64,000 nucleotides of DNA from JAZGER01 sp036480335 (GTDB taxonomy: Bacteria > Pseudomonadota > Gammaproteobacteria > DSM-19610): the NCBI GenBank assembly GCA_036480335.1, contig JAZGGH010000139.1, positions 32,184 through 96,183 of the forward strand, read 5' to 3'. Below the pieces are notes generated by a model. It was given only the letters and a program-made list of their open reading frames with translations, was not told where the DNA came from and searched no databases. This document shows, in pieces, positions 44,864 to 53,671 of the stretch. The position numbers were made by a program, and so were the translations under genes. How positions within the stretch are numbered: position 1 is the stretch's first letter; each line of letters starts with the position of its first letter.

Positions 44864-47020
44864 TTAATTCGAAAAAGAGATATTCGCAACACTGCCCGCA
44901 GTCAGTAATCCTGAGCCATCAATTTTACTGGTCAACAGGTTTTTGCTGCCAATCAGAGAACCATTGATTCTTAATCCACTGATACGGATATTGCGAATTG
45001 TGCCGCCTTTGTTGCCATACAGTGTACTGGCTTTGAAAGGGACACTGGCGAGCCGGATATTTTCGAAACGGATGTCTTCGATGGTTTTGCTGGCATTCGG
45101 GTGTGGATTGCCCCAGAACTCATTTTTATGCGAAGTGACCATACGCAGGCCGAGTAATCGGTAGAGGTATTTTTCATCAATACGGATGTTTTTGAATGCA
45201 GCATCTTTAAAAGCTGCATTGTGCTCAAAACCCATGGCACTAAAAATGGCACTGGAACTACGTAATTCCGGCCTGTCTTTTTCCTGGCCACTGTAGTCGT
45301 TGAAAACATCACTACGAATAATATCGATATCCTGAATACGATTACCCCGCGAGACAGCGCCCAGTGACCAGGCGAATTTAAAAACAGCGCCAGCAGTTTG
45401 TTGCCAGATCACATTGCGCTGTATCTTCTGGTTGCTGTAATACAGTTTGATGTTATCGTCCTGCACCTTAATAAAACTGTCTTCGATAACTGAGCGGTTG
45501 CCCGCAGTAATACCATCACTGCGATGACGCCAGCTAAATAGCTTGATGTTACGCAGGGTGATGGTGCTATAGCTGATAATGCATGAACGCAGAGGGTCGG
45601 TAATCGTGATGCCCTCTACCAACAAATTACTGCCTCTCAGCCCCTGGGAAAAATCGATGCTGTGGTTACGCCACTGATTATTTTCGTTTTTGCCTTCGGG
45701 TAATTTGTCAGCAGAAAGAATACCCCGACCACGGATAGTGATATTTTTCGGATTAGCGCTTGCCGACCGGAAAGTACCAATGACATAGGCACCACCGGCA
45801 ATATACACTTGAATATTATTCGCCAGCTTGTACTGTTTGCCAATTTGATGAATGCCGGGGCCAAAATACAGGACGTTGGCATCTGATGCCTGAGGGATGT
45901 TCTTTTCTAGTGGATTAGCAAACACCAGCAGAGCGTGTTTCACAATTTGTTTGGTGATTTTTCCAACATGTTTGAAGTTTTCTGAAATCATTTTTGTTTC
46001 GTCGATTTCAACTGATACCTGAGCGGGTTTATTCAGTGTGAATTGACAACGATTGCCCTGGATAACGGCTTGAATGTTGAGAGACAGTGGACGCACGATA
46101 CAGCTCTGAATTGCCTTGCCATCATTGCGACTCGTTTCAACCTTGACCGAGCCACTGAAAGAAAAAGTGGTCCAGTGATTTGCCTTTTGCATGTAATTCA
46201 GAGTGCCATTCCATGCTGGTTTGGAGTTATTGTTACTCTGGTAAACAAACGAATTTTTCTCGACAGTATTTTGAATCAGACGGATGGAGAAGCGACTCGA
46301 TTTATATCCTGGCACAGCAGGGTAGGTGACCAGGCTAGTGTTGGGATCAGTAGTGGGATTTTCAGGAGTGTTTCTCTTTATCGGAGTTGAAGGTTTCGGT
46401 CTACTGGCTACAGGAGCTGGCGAAGTTGTAATTGGTTTGTTGGTTATTGGTGAAGGTTGGGGCGTTGCTGGTTGTGGCGTGATCGGCGCCGGGTTTGCCT
46501 TTGGCGGTGCTGGTTTGGGTATTTTGCGGGCGGGTGGAGCGACAGGTACTTTCGGCGGTACAAATCCGGAAACAGGCAAAACAGGGGTTGTGACAGCTTC
46601 GGGTTCAGGTGCAGCAAATCTGACTTCTACCTGGGCAACCGCTTGCAAATTCGGGTCGTCCAGGCTGGTGGCTGTTAAGGTGGCAATACAGCTTTTACGT
46701 CCACTCTGATTAGCCGGTGCATGAAACTGCCCAGTTCCCTGATCTACCCAGCCACAGCCTTCTTTGCTCCAGCTGACAGGCATCTCGTTATCGTCAAGGG
46801 TATAGGCCGTAAACCCGGCCAGTTCATTGGTCTGGATGGTTGCTGAGGCGGGAAAGAGCAGCAGTTCCGTGGCGGCTTTGTTGGGCTGATCGTTGTTCTG
46901 GCCGCTCGCTGGAGCACCATCGCTAGATGAGCCTCCTGAAGAACCGCCGCCACAGGCAGCTAAAGACAGCGTTAAAGCGGTAACTGCAATTTTTGCTAAT
47001 CGATAGTGGGTTACTCTCAT
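44864..47020 (-). CDS. Beta-helix glycoside hydrolase-like lipoprotein (GH49/GH28-like)
   Basis: 718 residues. Lipoprotein signal TALTLSLAACGG with C23, an Ig-like segment (AATELLLFPASATIQTNEL), then a ~90-residue Pro/Thr/Lys-rich linker. The C-terminal ~400 residues form a right-handed beta helix: YFGPGIHQIG, ITIRGRGILSAD, SDGITAGNRSVIEDSFIKVQDDNIKLYYSN. The D521/D522 pair and the nearby SDG resemble the catalytic aspartates of GH49 dextranases and GH28 polygalacturonases. ATG 47020 is preferred over 47035. It probably cleaves an extracellular polysaccharide while tethered to the outer membrane. Confidence 0.75.
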   Translation of the reverse strand: MRVTHYRLAKIAVTALTLSLAACGGGSSGGSSSDGAPASGQNNDQPNKAATELLLFPASATIQTNELAGFTAYTLDDNEMPVSWSKEGCGWVDQGTGQFHAPANQSGRKSCIATLTATSLDDPNLQAVAQVEVRFAAPEPEAVTTPVLPVSGFVPPKVPVAPPARKIPKPAPPKANPAPITPQPATPQPSPITNKPITTSPAPVASRPKPSTPIKRNTPENPTTDPNTSLVTYPAVPGYKSSRFSIRLIQNTVEKNSFVYQSNNNSKPAWNGTLNYMQKANHWTTFSFSGSVKVETSRNDGKAIQSCIVRPLSLNIQAVIQGNRCQFTLNKPAQVSVEIDETKMISENFKHVGKITKQIVKHALLVFANPLEKNIPQASDANVLYFGPGIHQIGKQYKLANNIQVYIAGGAYVIGTFRSASANPKNITIRGRGILSADKLPEGKNENNQWRNHSIDFSQGLRGSNLLVEGITITDPLRSCIISYSTITLRNIKLFSWRHRSDGITAGNRSVIEDSFIKVQDDNIKLYYSNQKIQRNVIWQQTAGAVFKFAWSLGAVSRGNRIQDIDIIRSDVFNDYSGQEKDRPELRSSSAIFSAMGFEHNAAFKDAAFKNIRIDEKYLYRLLGLRMVTSHKNEFWGNPHPNASKTIEDIRFENIRLASVPFKASTLYGNKGGTIRNIRISGLRINGSLIGSKNLLTSKIDGSGLLTAGSVANISFSN

Positions 47021-47383
47021 CGTCCCTGATAACATTTTGAAATACCTGTCATTTATGCAATATGAGAGGAACTAAGCAAAACCAGGGCCATATATATTAA
47101 CTCATTGATATACTTGATAAATAAGAGAATATCCCTGACCAATTTTAGAATATTATTATAAACCTGTCTGCAATGTGAGACATAAACAGGCATAGCGATC
47201 TAAAAATATGATTAATAAAGGAAATTATCTGTCTTTAATCGGCGACATCTGTGTGTATCGATTAAAACTCAAATAATGTTTGGAATAAAGGTAGAGAGAT
47301 CGTGTGAGTTAACAAAGCCTGGATATTCCTGGAAACAGATATATGATATTCCTGGTCGCCTTAACCATCTGGAAACGTTTGAA
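47021..47383. other. Divergent intergenic region
   Basis: AT-rich stretch between the beta-helix lipoprotein and the thioesterase gene, expected to hold both promoters. An in-frame upstream extension of the thioesterase to 47276 looks untranslated. No hairpin or RNA gene recognised. Confidence 0.45.
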
Positions 47384-47815
47384 ATGAACAGTCCCACCTA
47401 CATAAAATCTATACCGGAAACATCACGGCTGGTGCAAACATCGGAGTACGTTGTACGCTGGAGCGACATGGATGCATTTGGTCACATCAACAACGCCAAA
47501 TATTTCACCTATTTCGAACAAATTCGTGTCGACTGGCTGCGCAGCATAGGCGCAGGGCACAGCATAGTCGTGGCAAATATTGGCTGCACTTTTTTACGCG
47601 CCATTGTTTATCCAGCAACCATTAAAGTGTCGTTTTATCTTGGCGAGCCGGGTAGAAAAAGCGTGGATTCTTATTATGAAATCCGTGATTTTGATGATCT
47701 TTCAACGCTTTATACACTGGGTCACGGTACAGTCGTGTGGTTTGATCATGAGGCAGGTGAGTCGATTGAGATTCCTGCTCCTATAAGAAAACTGATTGCG
47801 GATCAAGTAAGGTAA
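47384..47815 (+). CDS. Acyl-CoA thioesterase, 4HBT hotdog family
   Basis: 143 residues from ATG 47384. The hotdog signature VRWSDMDAFGHINNAKYFTYFEQIRVDWL has the catalytic Asp of the 4HBT (YbgC/FadM-like) group. The central strand region (KVSFYLGEPGRKSVDSYYEI) and LGHGTVVWFDHEAGES follow. It hydrolyses acyl-CoA thioesters; chain specificity unknown. The 36-residue N-terminal extension from 47276 is not typical and is rejected. It converges on the HerA-like gene. Confidence 0.88.
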   Translation: MNSPTYIKSIPETSRLVQTSEYVVRWSDMDAFGHINNAKYFTYFEQIRVDWLRSIGAGHSIVVANIGCTFLRAIVYPATIKVSFYLGEPGRKSVDSYYEIRDFDDLSTLYTLGHGTVVWFDHEAGESIEIPAPIRKLIADQVR

Positions 47816-47894
47816 ACAGGAGAGGTTATCATTTTTCTACATACTTAGGGAAATAGGAATCTGTTCGTCTATGCTTTTCCAAAGCCATTGTATA

Positions 47895-50261
47895 TTAAAC
47901 CACTTCAGCCCAAACCAGAGTAATACGCTCCACATCTATATCCGTCTTCCTCAATTTGATGGAAAATTCTTCAATCTCTATCGTATCCAGAGAATATTTT
48001 TCGACGAGCTCATCAATCTTGTTTGCCAGTTCGTTTTCAAGATCTTCAATGTCTTCTTCGATTTTATCAATGCGTTCTTTGGCTCGGCTAATGTCACCAC
48101 GTTCTTTCATGATACGTGAACCAGCGCGACCGATTGAAGCGCGAGAGCGGCCAAACAGGGCGCCAAGCACTGTGATGCCAGCATTCATAAAAGAGCTTTT
48201 TTTGTCATCTTTTTCCTTGTCGAGTCGTTCCTCAGCACGGTCCATTCTGCCCATGAGCACTTTTTCTTTTTTTGCATAGCGTTCTTTCAGTGTTTCAATG
48301 GCGTCTTCTTTTTTATCATTCAGTCTGTCTGTTATACGTACTCTGAAATCACCGAGGCCCTCATAAGGTCTGGATTCCATTTTCGGTAAACGGATACGGT
48401 ACAGCTCAAGTTTGTGGGTATGGTAGGCCCAGTCTTTCAGATCACGGGTTGCCTGTCTGAGTTTTTTGTCACTGCTGATGAAATCGGGCAGGGGGGCATA
48501 CTGGATATCACTGGGTGCGGTTGAAGGCAAACGCTCGAGACAACTTTCATTTTCCTGATCATCAATGGCAGCATCCCAGTTTAGATCACGGTCATAGTCA
48601 TGTAACGGTACGCTCAGGCACATGAACTCTTCAACGTCGATGCCGCGTGTCTGATTGAAAAAGTGCAGGCTGAGCTGGGCCATCAATGAAGGTTGGTAGC
48701 GATTACCACCGTTGATTGATGGTTGGAAATATTGTGGAATGCTTTTCTCCAGTGATATATAGGGATCAAAGCCTTTTGTCTTTGCGGTCTTTTTCTTTGT
48801 CGGTGTGACTTCGGCTTCCTCTGCTGTCCGGGCGGTTTCAATCTGGTTTTTTTGATCGGCCATCAAGGCGGCAATTTCATCACGCTTGAGTGGACCTTTA
48901 AGATAGCTGAGTACCCAGCGTGTGTTGAACAGACGAATATCATCCAGGTAAACGCTCTTGAGAAAGAAGCTGCGTTTTTTCAGGTTGGTGAGCAGTTTGC
49001 TGATTTCTTTTTTATTGAAACTGGAGCCGGTTTTCCCGCTCAGTCCATCGATTACACGATTGATATCCTGCTGTGTTTGCAAGCGACCGATGAACCAGGT
49101 GCCAATGTTGGAGAGACCCTTGTAATCCAGGTCGACTGGATTTTGGGTGCTGAGTATGATACCCACGCCATAGGCGCGAGCCTGTTTCAGCAGCAACAAC
49201 ATGGGTTCCTTGCTCGGTGGTTTTTTTGAGGGCGGGAAGAAACCGTAAATTTCATCCATATAGAGGACGGTTTTCAGGCTAGAGCTACCACTCTGGCGGC
49301 GCATCCAGGCGAGGTACTGATTCAGTAGCAGGGTGACAAAGAACATGCGTTCGTTATCGCTCAAATGCGCGATGGAAAAAATGGCGATCTTTGCCTTACC
49401 AGCTTCATCATAGAGTAGCCGTTGGATATCCAGCGTTTCACCTTCCAGCCAGGCTTTGAATGTCGGCGAGGCAATGATCGAATTAAATTTTGTTGCCAGT
49501 TTGAAACGATCGTTTTGTGGGTAAAAAGCATCGAGGGGTAAAACACCGATCTTCTTGAATGGTGGACTGATAATACGACCAATCAGATTTTCAAGGCTCA
49601 GATATTCGTTATTCATCCATGCCGTATTCAGAATCTGCGCAAGGAGAATGTATTCCCGTGATTCAACCGGATCAGCTTCGACACCCACTAGAGATAGCAG
49701 ACTGCTGACGGTGGAATTCAGGTAAGACGCATAGGTATCACTGTCTTCCATAATTTCAGCGGGTGGTGCATCCAGTGAGCTGAGCACATTGACACTGATA
49801 CCTGCGCTACTGCCAGGCGTGTAAATTGTCTTTTCCACTTGATCAAATTTTGCCACCCGAGTGCTGCTCTGGTGATGTGATTCAATGCCTTCCTTCCACA
49901 TTGCCGCCGTCTGTTTTGCATAGTCGCTGACCGGTTTGTCTTTGGCGCGCGCTTCGTCGGCAACCCAGGGTTCAAAAGCGGCTGCCGAGAAGTCTGGATC
50001 AGTCAGTAACAGGTTGCCCATATCGCCCTTTGGGTCTATAACAATAGAGGGGATATTGTCGATGGCGGCTTCTTCAATCAGGCCGATACCCAACCCGGTT
50101 TTGCCGCTGCCGGTCATGCCGATGATGGCGGCATGAGTGGTAAAGTTTTTGTTCTTCAGTAATGTCAGCGCCTCGGTTGTTTGTAGAGACTGTTTGTCGA
50201 CATCCTGACCAACATAAAACAGGCCGAGTTTTTCGTAGAGTTCCAGGTGGTTTTCTGGCAT
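47895..50261 (-). CDS. HerA-like ATPase, DUF853 family
   Basis: 788 residues. Walker A IIGMTGSGKTG (48-55), DPKGDMGNLLL, Walker B TVLYMDEIYGFFPPS and STQNPVDLDYKGLSNIGTWFIGRLQTQQD are typical of HerA/FtsK-type hexameric ATPases. The C-terminal ~150 residues are a highly charged coiled coil (DRLNDKKEDAIETLKERY, KERIDKIEEDIEDLENEL) broken by a Gly/Ala hydrophobic stretch. Family members are often annotated only as ATP-binding; roles in DNA processing or defence are possible. No nuclease partner (NurA or similar) is adjacent, so a defence role is not supported here. Confidence 0.85.
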   Translation of the reverse strand: MPENHLELYEKLGLFYVGQDVDKQSLQTTEALTLLKNKNFTTHAAIIGMTGSGKTGLGIGLIEEAAIDNIPSIVIDPKGDMGNLLLTDPDFSAAAFEPWVADEARAKDKPVSDYAKQTAAMWKEGIESHHQSSTRVAKFDQVEKTIYTPGSSAGISVNVLSSLDAPPAEIMEDSDTYASYLNSTVSSLLSLVGVEADPVESREYILLAQILNTAWMNNEYLSLENLIGRIISPPFKKIGVLPLDAFYPQNDRFKLATKFNSIIASPTFKAWLEGETLDIQRLLYDEAGKAKIAIFSIAHLSDNERMFFVTLLLNQYLAWMRRQSGSSSLKTVLYMDEIYGFFPPSKKPPSKEPMLLLLKQARAYGVGIILSTQNPVDLDYKGLSNIGTWFIGRLQTQQDINRVIDGLSGKTGSSFNKKEISKLLTNLKKRSFFLKSVYLDDIRLFNTRWVLSYLKGPLKRDEIAALMADQKNQIETARTAEEAEVTPTKKKTAKTKGFDPYISLEKSIPQYFQPSINGGNRYQPSLMAQLSLHFFNQTRGIDVEEFMCLSVPLHDYDRDLNWDAAIDDQENESCLERLPSTAPSDIQYAPLPDFISSDKKLRQATRDLKDWAYHTHKLELYRIRLPKMESRPYEGLGDFRVRITDRLNDKKEDAIETLKERYAKKEKVLMGRMDRAEERLDKEKDDKKSSFMNAGITVLGALFGRSRASIGRAGSRIMKERGDISRAKERIDKIEEDIEDLENELANKIDELVEKYSLDTIEIEEFSIKLRKTDIDVERITLVWAEVV

Positions 50262-50365
50262 GTCCCTTTTCCTGACTGATTCGGAATAAATGATTCCGTA
50301 TGGTAACGCAAAAGTTTTCTACAGAGTATACTGCGGATAGATTAATGATTTGATGAGGTGTGATG

Positions 50366-50818
50366 ATGCTGACATGGAGTGAGTTGCTTGACTATGCAGA
50401 AAAGGGCAATCTGGAACCCGATCAGGTTGTTACGAAAAGCGTTCAGGAATGGCGCAAACAACTGACGGAAGAACAGTTCCGGGTAACACGTCAACACGGC
50501 ACAGAAGCAGCATTTAGTTCAGAAATGTGCCAACTGTTTGAAGCGGGTTTGTACCGTTGCGTCTGTTGTCATGCGCTGTTATTTGACGCTACGGAGAAAT
50601 TTGATTCCGGTACCGGCTGGCCTTCGTTTACCCAGCCCGTGAAAGATAATGCCGTTGCCTATAACGCTGATTCATCACATGGAATGACCCGCGTAGAAAC
50701 ACTTTGCAACACCTGCAAGGCGCATTTGGGACATGTCTTCCCAGATGGCCCGGAACCGAGTGGTCTGCGATATTGTATTAATGCCATAGCTCTGGAGAAG
50801 CTCAAACCTGAAGAGTAA
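50366..50818 (+). CDS. msrB: Peptide methionine-R-sulfoxide reductase MsrB
   Basis: Reduces methionine-R-sulfoxide in oxidised proteins. About 150 residues. Two zinc-binding CxxC pairs are visible (CVCC and CNTC), with FDSGTGWPSF and the catalytic region GLRYCINAIAL. GAGG precedes a cluster of starts (GTG 50360, ATG 50363, ATG 50366); I take 50366 for spacing. The gene stands alone. Confidence 0.94.
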   Translation: MLTWSELLDYAEKGNLEPDQVVTKSVQEWRKQLTEEQFRVTRQHGTEAAFSSEMCQLFEAGLYRCVCCHALLFDATEKFDSGTGWPSFTQPVKDNAVAYNADSSHGMTRVETLCNTCKAHLGHVFPDGPEPSGLRYCINAIALEKLKPEE

Positions 50819-50936
50819 TCAGGAGAGATCGAGAGGAGCCTGGTCGTCAGTCAATTTTCCTGAAGAGCCAAAAATAGGGCGGTGTCAGATGCCTGATTAT
50901 TTTCGGGTTTTTCTACAGCCTCGTTATGTGTAAAAA

Positions 50937-51329
50937 TCAACAGGCAGATTTCAGTCTTAGATTATCTACAAATGGTATAAAGTCTTTGTCTGTAAAGAGT
51001 AACGGCAATTTATTTTCTATGCAGTAGGTAGCAATTATTAGATCCGCTGTTTTTCTAACCGCAATTCCTTTTTTTCTGAGTTTTCTAAAATTATTTGCGC
51101 TTTTAATCGCAAGCTCTTTATCTAATAGATCATGTACAGCTAATGACGTTAAAACATTTTTAGCGGCTTTATAGTCGGTATCATTCCTAAACCCTTGTAA
51201 TACTTCAGCAAGTATAAGGTCACCAATTACAACTTCTTCAAGTCCTAGTATCTCATTTAATTTATCCGTTTCAGCATTATCCGTGCCATTAAAAAAATCA
51301 ATCCAAACACTTGAGTCAACCAAAATCAT
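50937..51329 (-). CDS. VapC-type PIN-domain toxin
   Basis: 130-residue PIN ribonuclease: the first acidic residue is D5 in MILVDSSVWIDFFNG, E near LILAEVLQGF, and DLIIATYC plus LLFTDKDF complete the acidic pocket. VapC toxins cleave RNA, often initiator tRNA. The ATG overlaps the antitoxin stop codon (TAATG), the usual arrangement for translational coupling. Confidence 0.92.
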   Translation of the reverse strand: MILVDSSVWIDFFNGTDNAETDKLNEILGLEEVVIGDLILAEVLQGFRNDTDYKAAKNVLTSLAVHDLLDKELAIKSANNFRKLRKKGIAVRKTADLIIATYCIENKLPLLFTDKDFIPFVDNLRLKSAC

Positions 51330-51520
51330 TATTTAGCTCTCATTTCTTCCAGGTTGCCTTCCCACTTTAACTTGCCTCTAAGTGCTCTTATAGAAGCTTG
51401 TTTATTTAATTTAATCAATGCTTTAAGCCCCAGTTCAACGGCTTCTTTTTTGGTGCTTAAACCTGTTGCTTTTAACGCATCAGCCATTAAATTATCATCA
51501 ATTTCAATATTTGTACGCAT
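51329..51520 (-). CDS. VapB-type antitoxin
   Basis: 63 residues: MRTNIEIDDNLMADALKATGL is the DNA-binding N-terminus of VapB-like ribbon-helix-helix antitoxins. The C-terminal half (LRGKLKWEGNLEEMRAK) would occupy the toxin active site. ATG 51520 is chosen over the longer start at 51559. The palindrome TGTGTACACA at 51551-51560 just upstream may be its operator. Confidence 0.88.
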   Translation of the reverse strand: MRTNIEIDDNLMADALKATGLSTKKEAVELGLKALIKLNKQASIRALRGKLKWEGNLEEMRAK

Positions 51521-51550
51521 CACACTCTCCAATGTGTAGGATAAACAATG

Positions 51551-51560
51551 TGTGTACACA
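51551..51560. promoter_or_regulatory. Candidate VapBC operator palindrome
   Basis: Perfect 10-bp palindrome TGTGTACACA, 31 bases upstream of the vapB start at 51520 on the minus strand, in the position expected for autorepression. Confidence 0.35.
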
Positions 51561-51909
51561 TGCTAGCAAAAAAACACATGACAAGTCAATTGACGGTGAG
51601 CGAAAAAAGCGCGTCACGTTATTTCAAATGTTAGTAAGGCAATGAAGGAGACAGCTGTTAATGGCCATTTAAACTGACCCTCCAACGGACAATAAAATTG
51701 CCCCCCTGTTTTTAATCGAAGGGCAATCGTCCCGTATCCTTTCCCTTTTTGAACAGAAAGAGAATTTTGAAGGAGTGGAACATGATCCTAAAATAAAATC
51801 ACTGTATGACGACAGTAATGGTCTTGGTAAAAAATAGATAAAGCTCCATTAACAGAGGACCGATATTTCGTCTTAGTTATGTGTTAATAATAAATATAAA
51901 GGTGCTTTT
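51561..51909. other. Gene-poor stretch with mobile-element traces
   Basis: No intact gene. It contains a short open reading remnant (51673-51837) preceded by GGCCATTTAAACTGACCC, which recalls sequence near IS21-type ends, from memory only. The next gene has AAAGG as its ribosome-binding site. Confidence 0.4.
51673..51837 (+). pseudogene. Possible 3' remnant of an unidentified gene
   Basis: A 54-codon open stretch with no start codon, reading TDPPTDNKIAPLFLIEG at its 5' end and SLYDDSNGLGKK at its stop. It looks protein-like but matches no family I recognise. It follows a sequence resembling a mobile-element end and so could be the tail of a gene truncated by transposition. Confidence 0.3.
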
Positions 51910-52584
51910 ATGATTTTAGGTAGAAATAAATTTGCAATGAAAAGCAGTGTTTTCTGCGCGTCTATTCTTTCACTGGCATTATCAATGTCAGTGGATGCGT
52001 CATTCGTGTATGAATCTTCAAGGGGGAACTACGACTGGGTTCATGGTGCTAGTTCATACGTCAACAGTGATCAATTTATTGGTGCTCGATTTACCGTTGA
52101 TCAACCTGTAACAATTCTGGGTATTGGCGGTCATTTTCAAAAATATTCAGGATATAGTGGGTCAGTTTTTGGGGCAATCGTTTCACTCGATAATAAAAGC
52201 TACCCATCAATATCGACTGCTGGTTTTAATAATCTTGTTGCAAGCAGTGTCTTTACCCCTGATTGGGGTAAAGATTTTCTTGCGCCCATTGATGCAACAT
52301 TAACACCTGGTACGTATGCAGTCATATTAGGCAGTGGATTATTTGGGGCAACAGGTAATCAGGGTCTTACCCTGATTCAACCAGACCGCGTGAGGTACTC
52401 AAATGGGGATAAAATATCCTGGGGTACATCCAGAAATTGGTATGATGGTGAAGTGCGCATAAGACATCGAATATTGTTATCTGATTCAGCGCCAGTATCG
52501 GCTGTTCCTGTACCTGCCACTGCATGGCTGCTGATTTCCGGGTTGATTGGTTTGGCAGGAGTTGCCAGGCAACAAAGGAATTAA
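51910..52584 (+). CDS. VPLPA-CTERM-like surface protein
   Basis: 224 residues. Signal peptide with ASILSLALSMSVDA, a beta-rich domain with a repeated pattern (DQPVTILGIGGHFQKYSGYSG, ...TPGTYAVILGSGLFGA), and a C-terminal sorting signal VPVPATAWLLISGLIGLAG followed by the short basic tail VARQQRN. Third such protein in the window. It lies between two VapBC pairs. AAAGG precedes ATG 51910; an internal ATG at 51937 is also possible. Confidence 0.8.
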   Translation: MILGRNKFAMKSSVFCASILSLALSMSVDASFVYESSRGNYDWVHGASSYVNSDQFIGARFTVDQPVTILGIGGHFQKYSGYSGSVFGAIVSLDNKSYPSISTAGFNNLVASSVFTPDWGKDFLAPIDATLTPGTYAVILGSGLFGATGNQGLTLIQPDRVRYSNGDKISWGTSRNWYDGEVRIRHRILLSDSAPVSAVPVPATAWLLISGLIGLAGVARQQRN

Positions 52585-52905
52585 GAAGGAGCCAGGAATT
52601 CCTGTCGAAATAAAAGAGACAGCCAATCATTCAAAAAGCTACAAGAGAAAATATAGAGAGGTTGATTTTCCAATTCTGGTTCACGGTGGTTCTGTATTTT
52701 CTGTTTGAATCTGGATGCTGATGAATGGCTGAAACAGTACGCTGAAAGTGTTACCTGTTCCAGAAACCACCCAAAATTCTTTCTGACAAGGAAAATAATT
52801 AATGCCAAAGAAAGACGCAAAATTAATGGTTCTGATTTTAATAATGCCTCTTGTATGAGTATGCATAATATACTAATATTATATGCATAGTCTAAGGAGG
52901 CAAAT
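52585..52905. other. Intergenic region before second vapBC
   Basis: No supported gene. Frames on the minus strand here run through vapB and are shadows. The region ends with the TATGCATA repeats annotated as an operator and a strong AAGGAGG. Confidence 0.5.
52860..52889. promoter_or_regulatory. Candidate VapBC operator: two TATGCATA sites
   Basis: TATGCATA at 52860-52867 and again at 52882-52889. Each is self-palindromic and they are centred 22 bp (two helical turns) apart, 16 bases before the vapB start. The arrangement suits a cooperative autorepressor. Confidence 0.5.
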
Positions 52906-53100
52906 ATGAGAACAACTCTTGATTTACCTGAGAAACTTCTAAATGAGGCAATGAAGCTAACCCGTACTGGCACTAAAACTGGGGTTATAGTCCTTGCCTT
53001 GCGAGAATTGATTCGGAAATCGAAGATTGCCAATTTAAAAAAATACAGGGGGAAAATTGATCTGGATATTGATCTGGATGAACTTCGAGATCGTCATTGA
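52906..53100 (+). CDS. VapB-type antitoxin
   Basis: 64 residues. The N-terminus MRTTLDLPEKLLNEAMKLT is a ribbon-helix-helix, followed by TKTGVIVLALRELIRKSK and an acidic toxin-binding tail DLDIDLDELRDRH. AAGGAGG lies 7 bases before the ATG. Its stop overlaps the toxin start as TGATG. It is of a different subtype from the antitoxin at 51329, so the two pairs are not recent duplicates. Confidence 0.9.
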   Translation: MRTTLDLPEKLLNEAMKLTRTGTKTGVIVLALRELIRKSKIANLKKYRGKIDLDIDLDELRDRH

Positions 53101-53477
53101 TGGATGTTTTGGTAGATACATCAATATGGATTGATTATTTCAAGGAAGGTAATGAGCTGACCGATCTGGACGCGCTTATTGATGAAAATCTGGTTGTGAC
53201 AAATGACCTGATATTGGCCGAGCTAATACCCTATCTTAAAGTAAAGAAGCAATTTACAGTCATTAAGCTGCTTCAAGAAATCAGCCGGATCCCTTTGCAG
53301 ATAAACTGGGATGAAATTATAGAGTTTCAGGTAAGGTGCTTAAAAGCTGGTGCGAATGGGGTAGGCATTCCTGATCTCATCATTGCACAAAATGCCAAAG
53401 CAAATAACTGTAAAATTTATTCGATCGACAAGCATTTTCGTTTATTGAAACAAGTCATAAAGGTCAAGTTGTTATGA
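53100..53477 (+). CDS. VapC-type PIN-domain toxin
   Basis: 125-residue PIN protein: D6 in MDVLVDTSIWIDYFK, E in LILAELIPYL, GIPDLIIAQNA and YSIDKHF supply the acidic pocket of an RNase toxin. ATG 53100 is chosen over TTG 53097. It is coupled to vapB. Identity to the first VapC is low by eye. Confidence 0.92.
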   Translation: MDVLVDTSIWIDYFKEGNELTDLDALIDENLVVTNDLILAELIPYLKVKKQFTVIKLLQEISRIPLQINWDEIIEFQVRCLKAGANGVGIPDLIIAQNAKANNCKIYSIDKHFRLLKQVIKVKLL

Positions 53478-53671
53478 CAGCGAGGCTAACGAATAATAAG
53501 CTTAGGGGCGCCCTTAATTATAACTAAGCGGGTAGGTTAGTTGGTCATCAGTCAGTTAAAAGATCAGGTAAAGCGATCTGTTGCAGATCATTGATGAGTA
53601 TACTTTATAGCTAAGGCCGCCCTCTGGATTATATCCTGGATAACCATGAAAATTAATCAGCAGATCGCCAA

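Noticed and set aside
46326..46709. Gly/Ala-rich frame opposite the beta-helix lipoprotein
   Set aside because: Shadow of the Pro-rich linker of the real gene.
47276..47383. N-terminal extension of the thioesterase
   Set aside because: Not typical of the family; ATG 47384 sits just before the conserved hotdog region.
52581..53033. 150-residue minus-strand frame over vapB
   Set aside because: Runs antisense to a well-supported antitoxin gene, without a start signal or family match.
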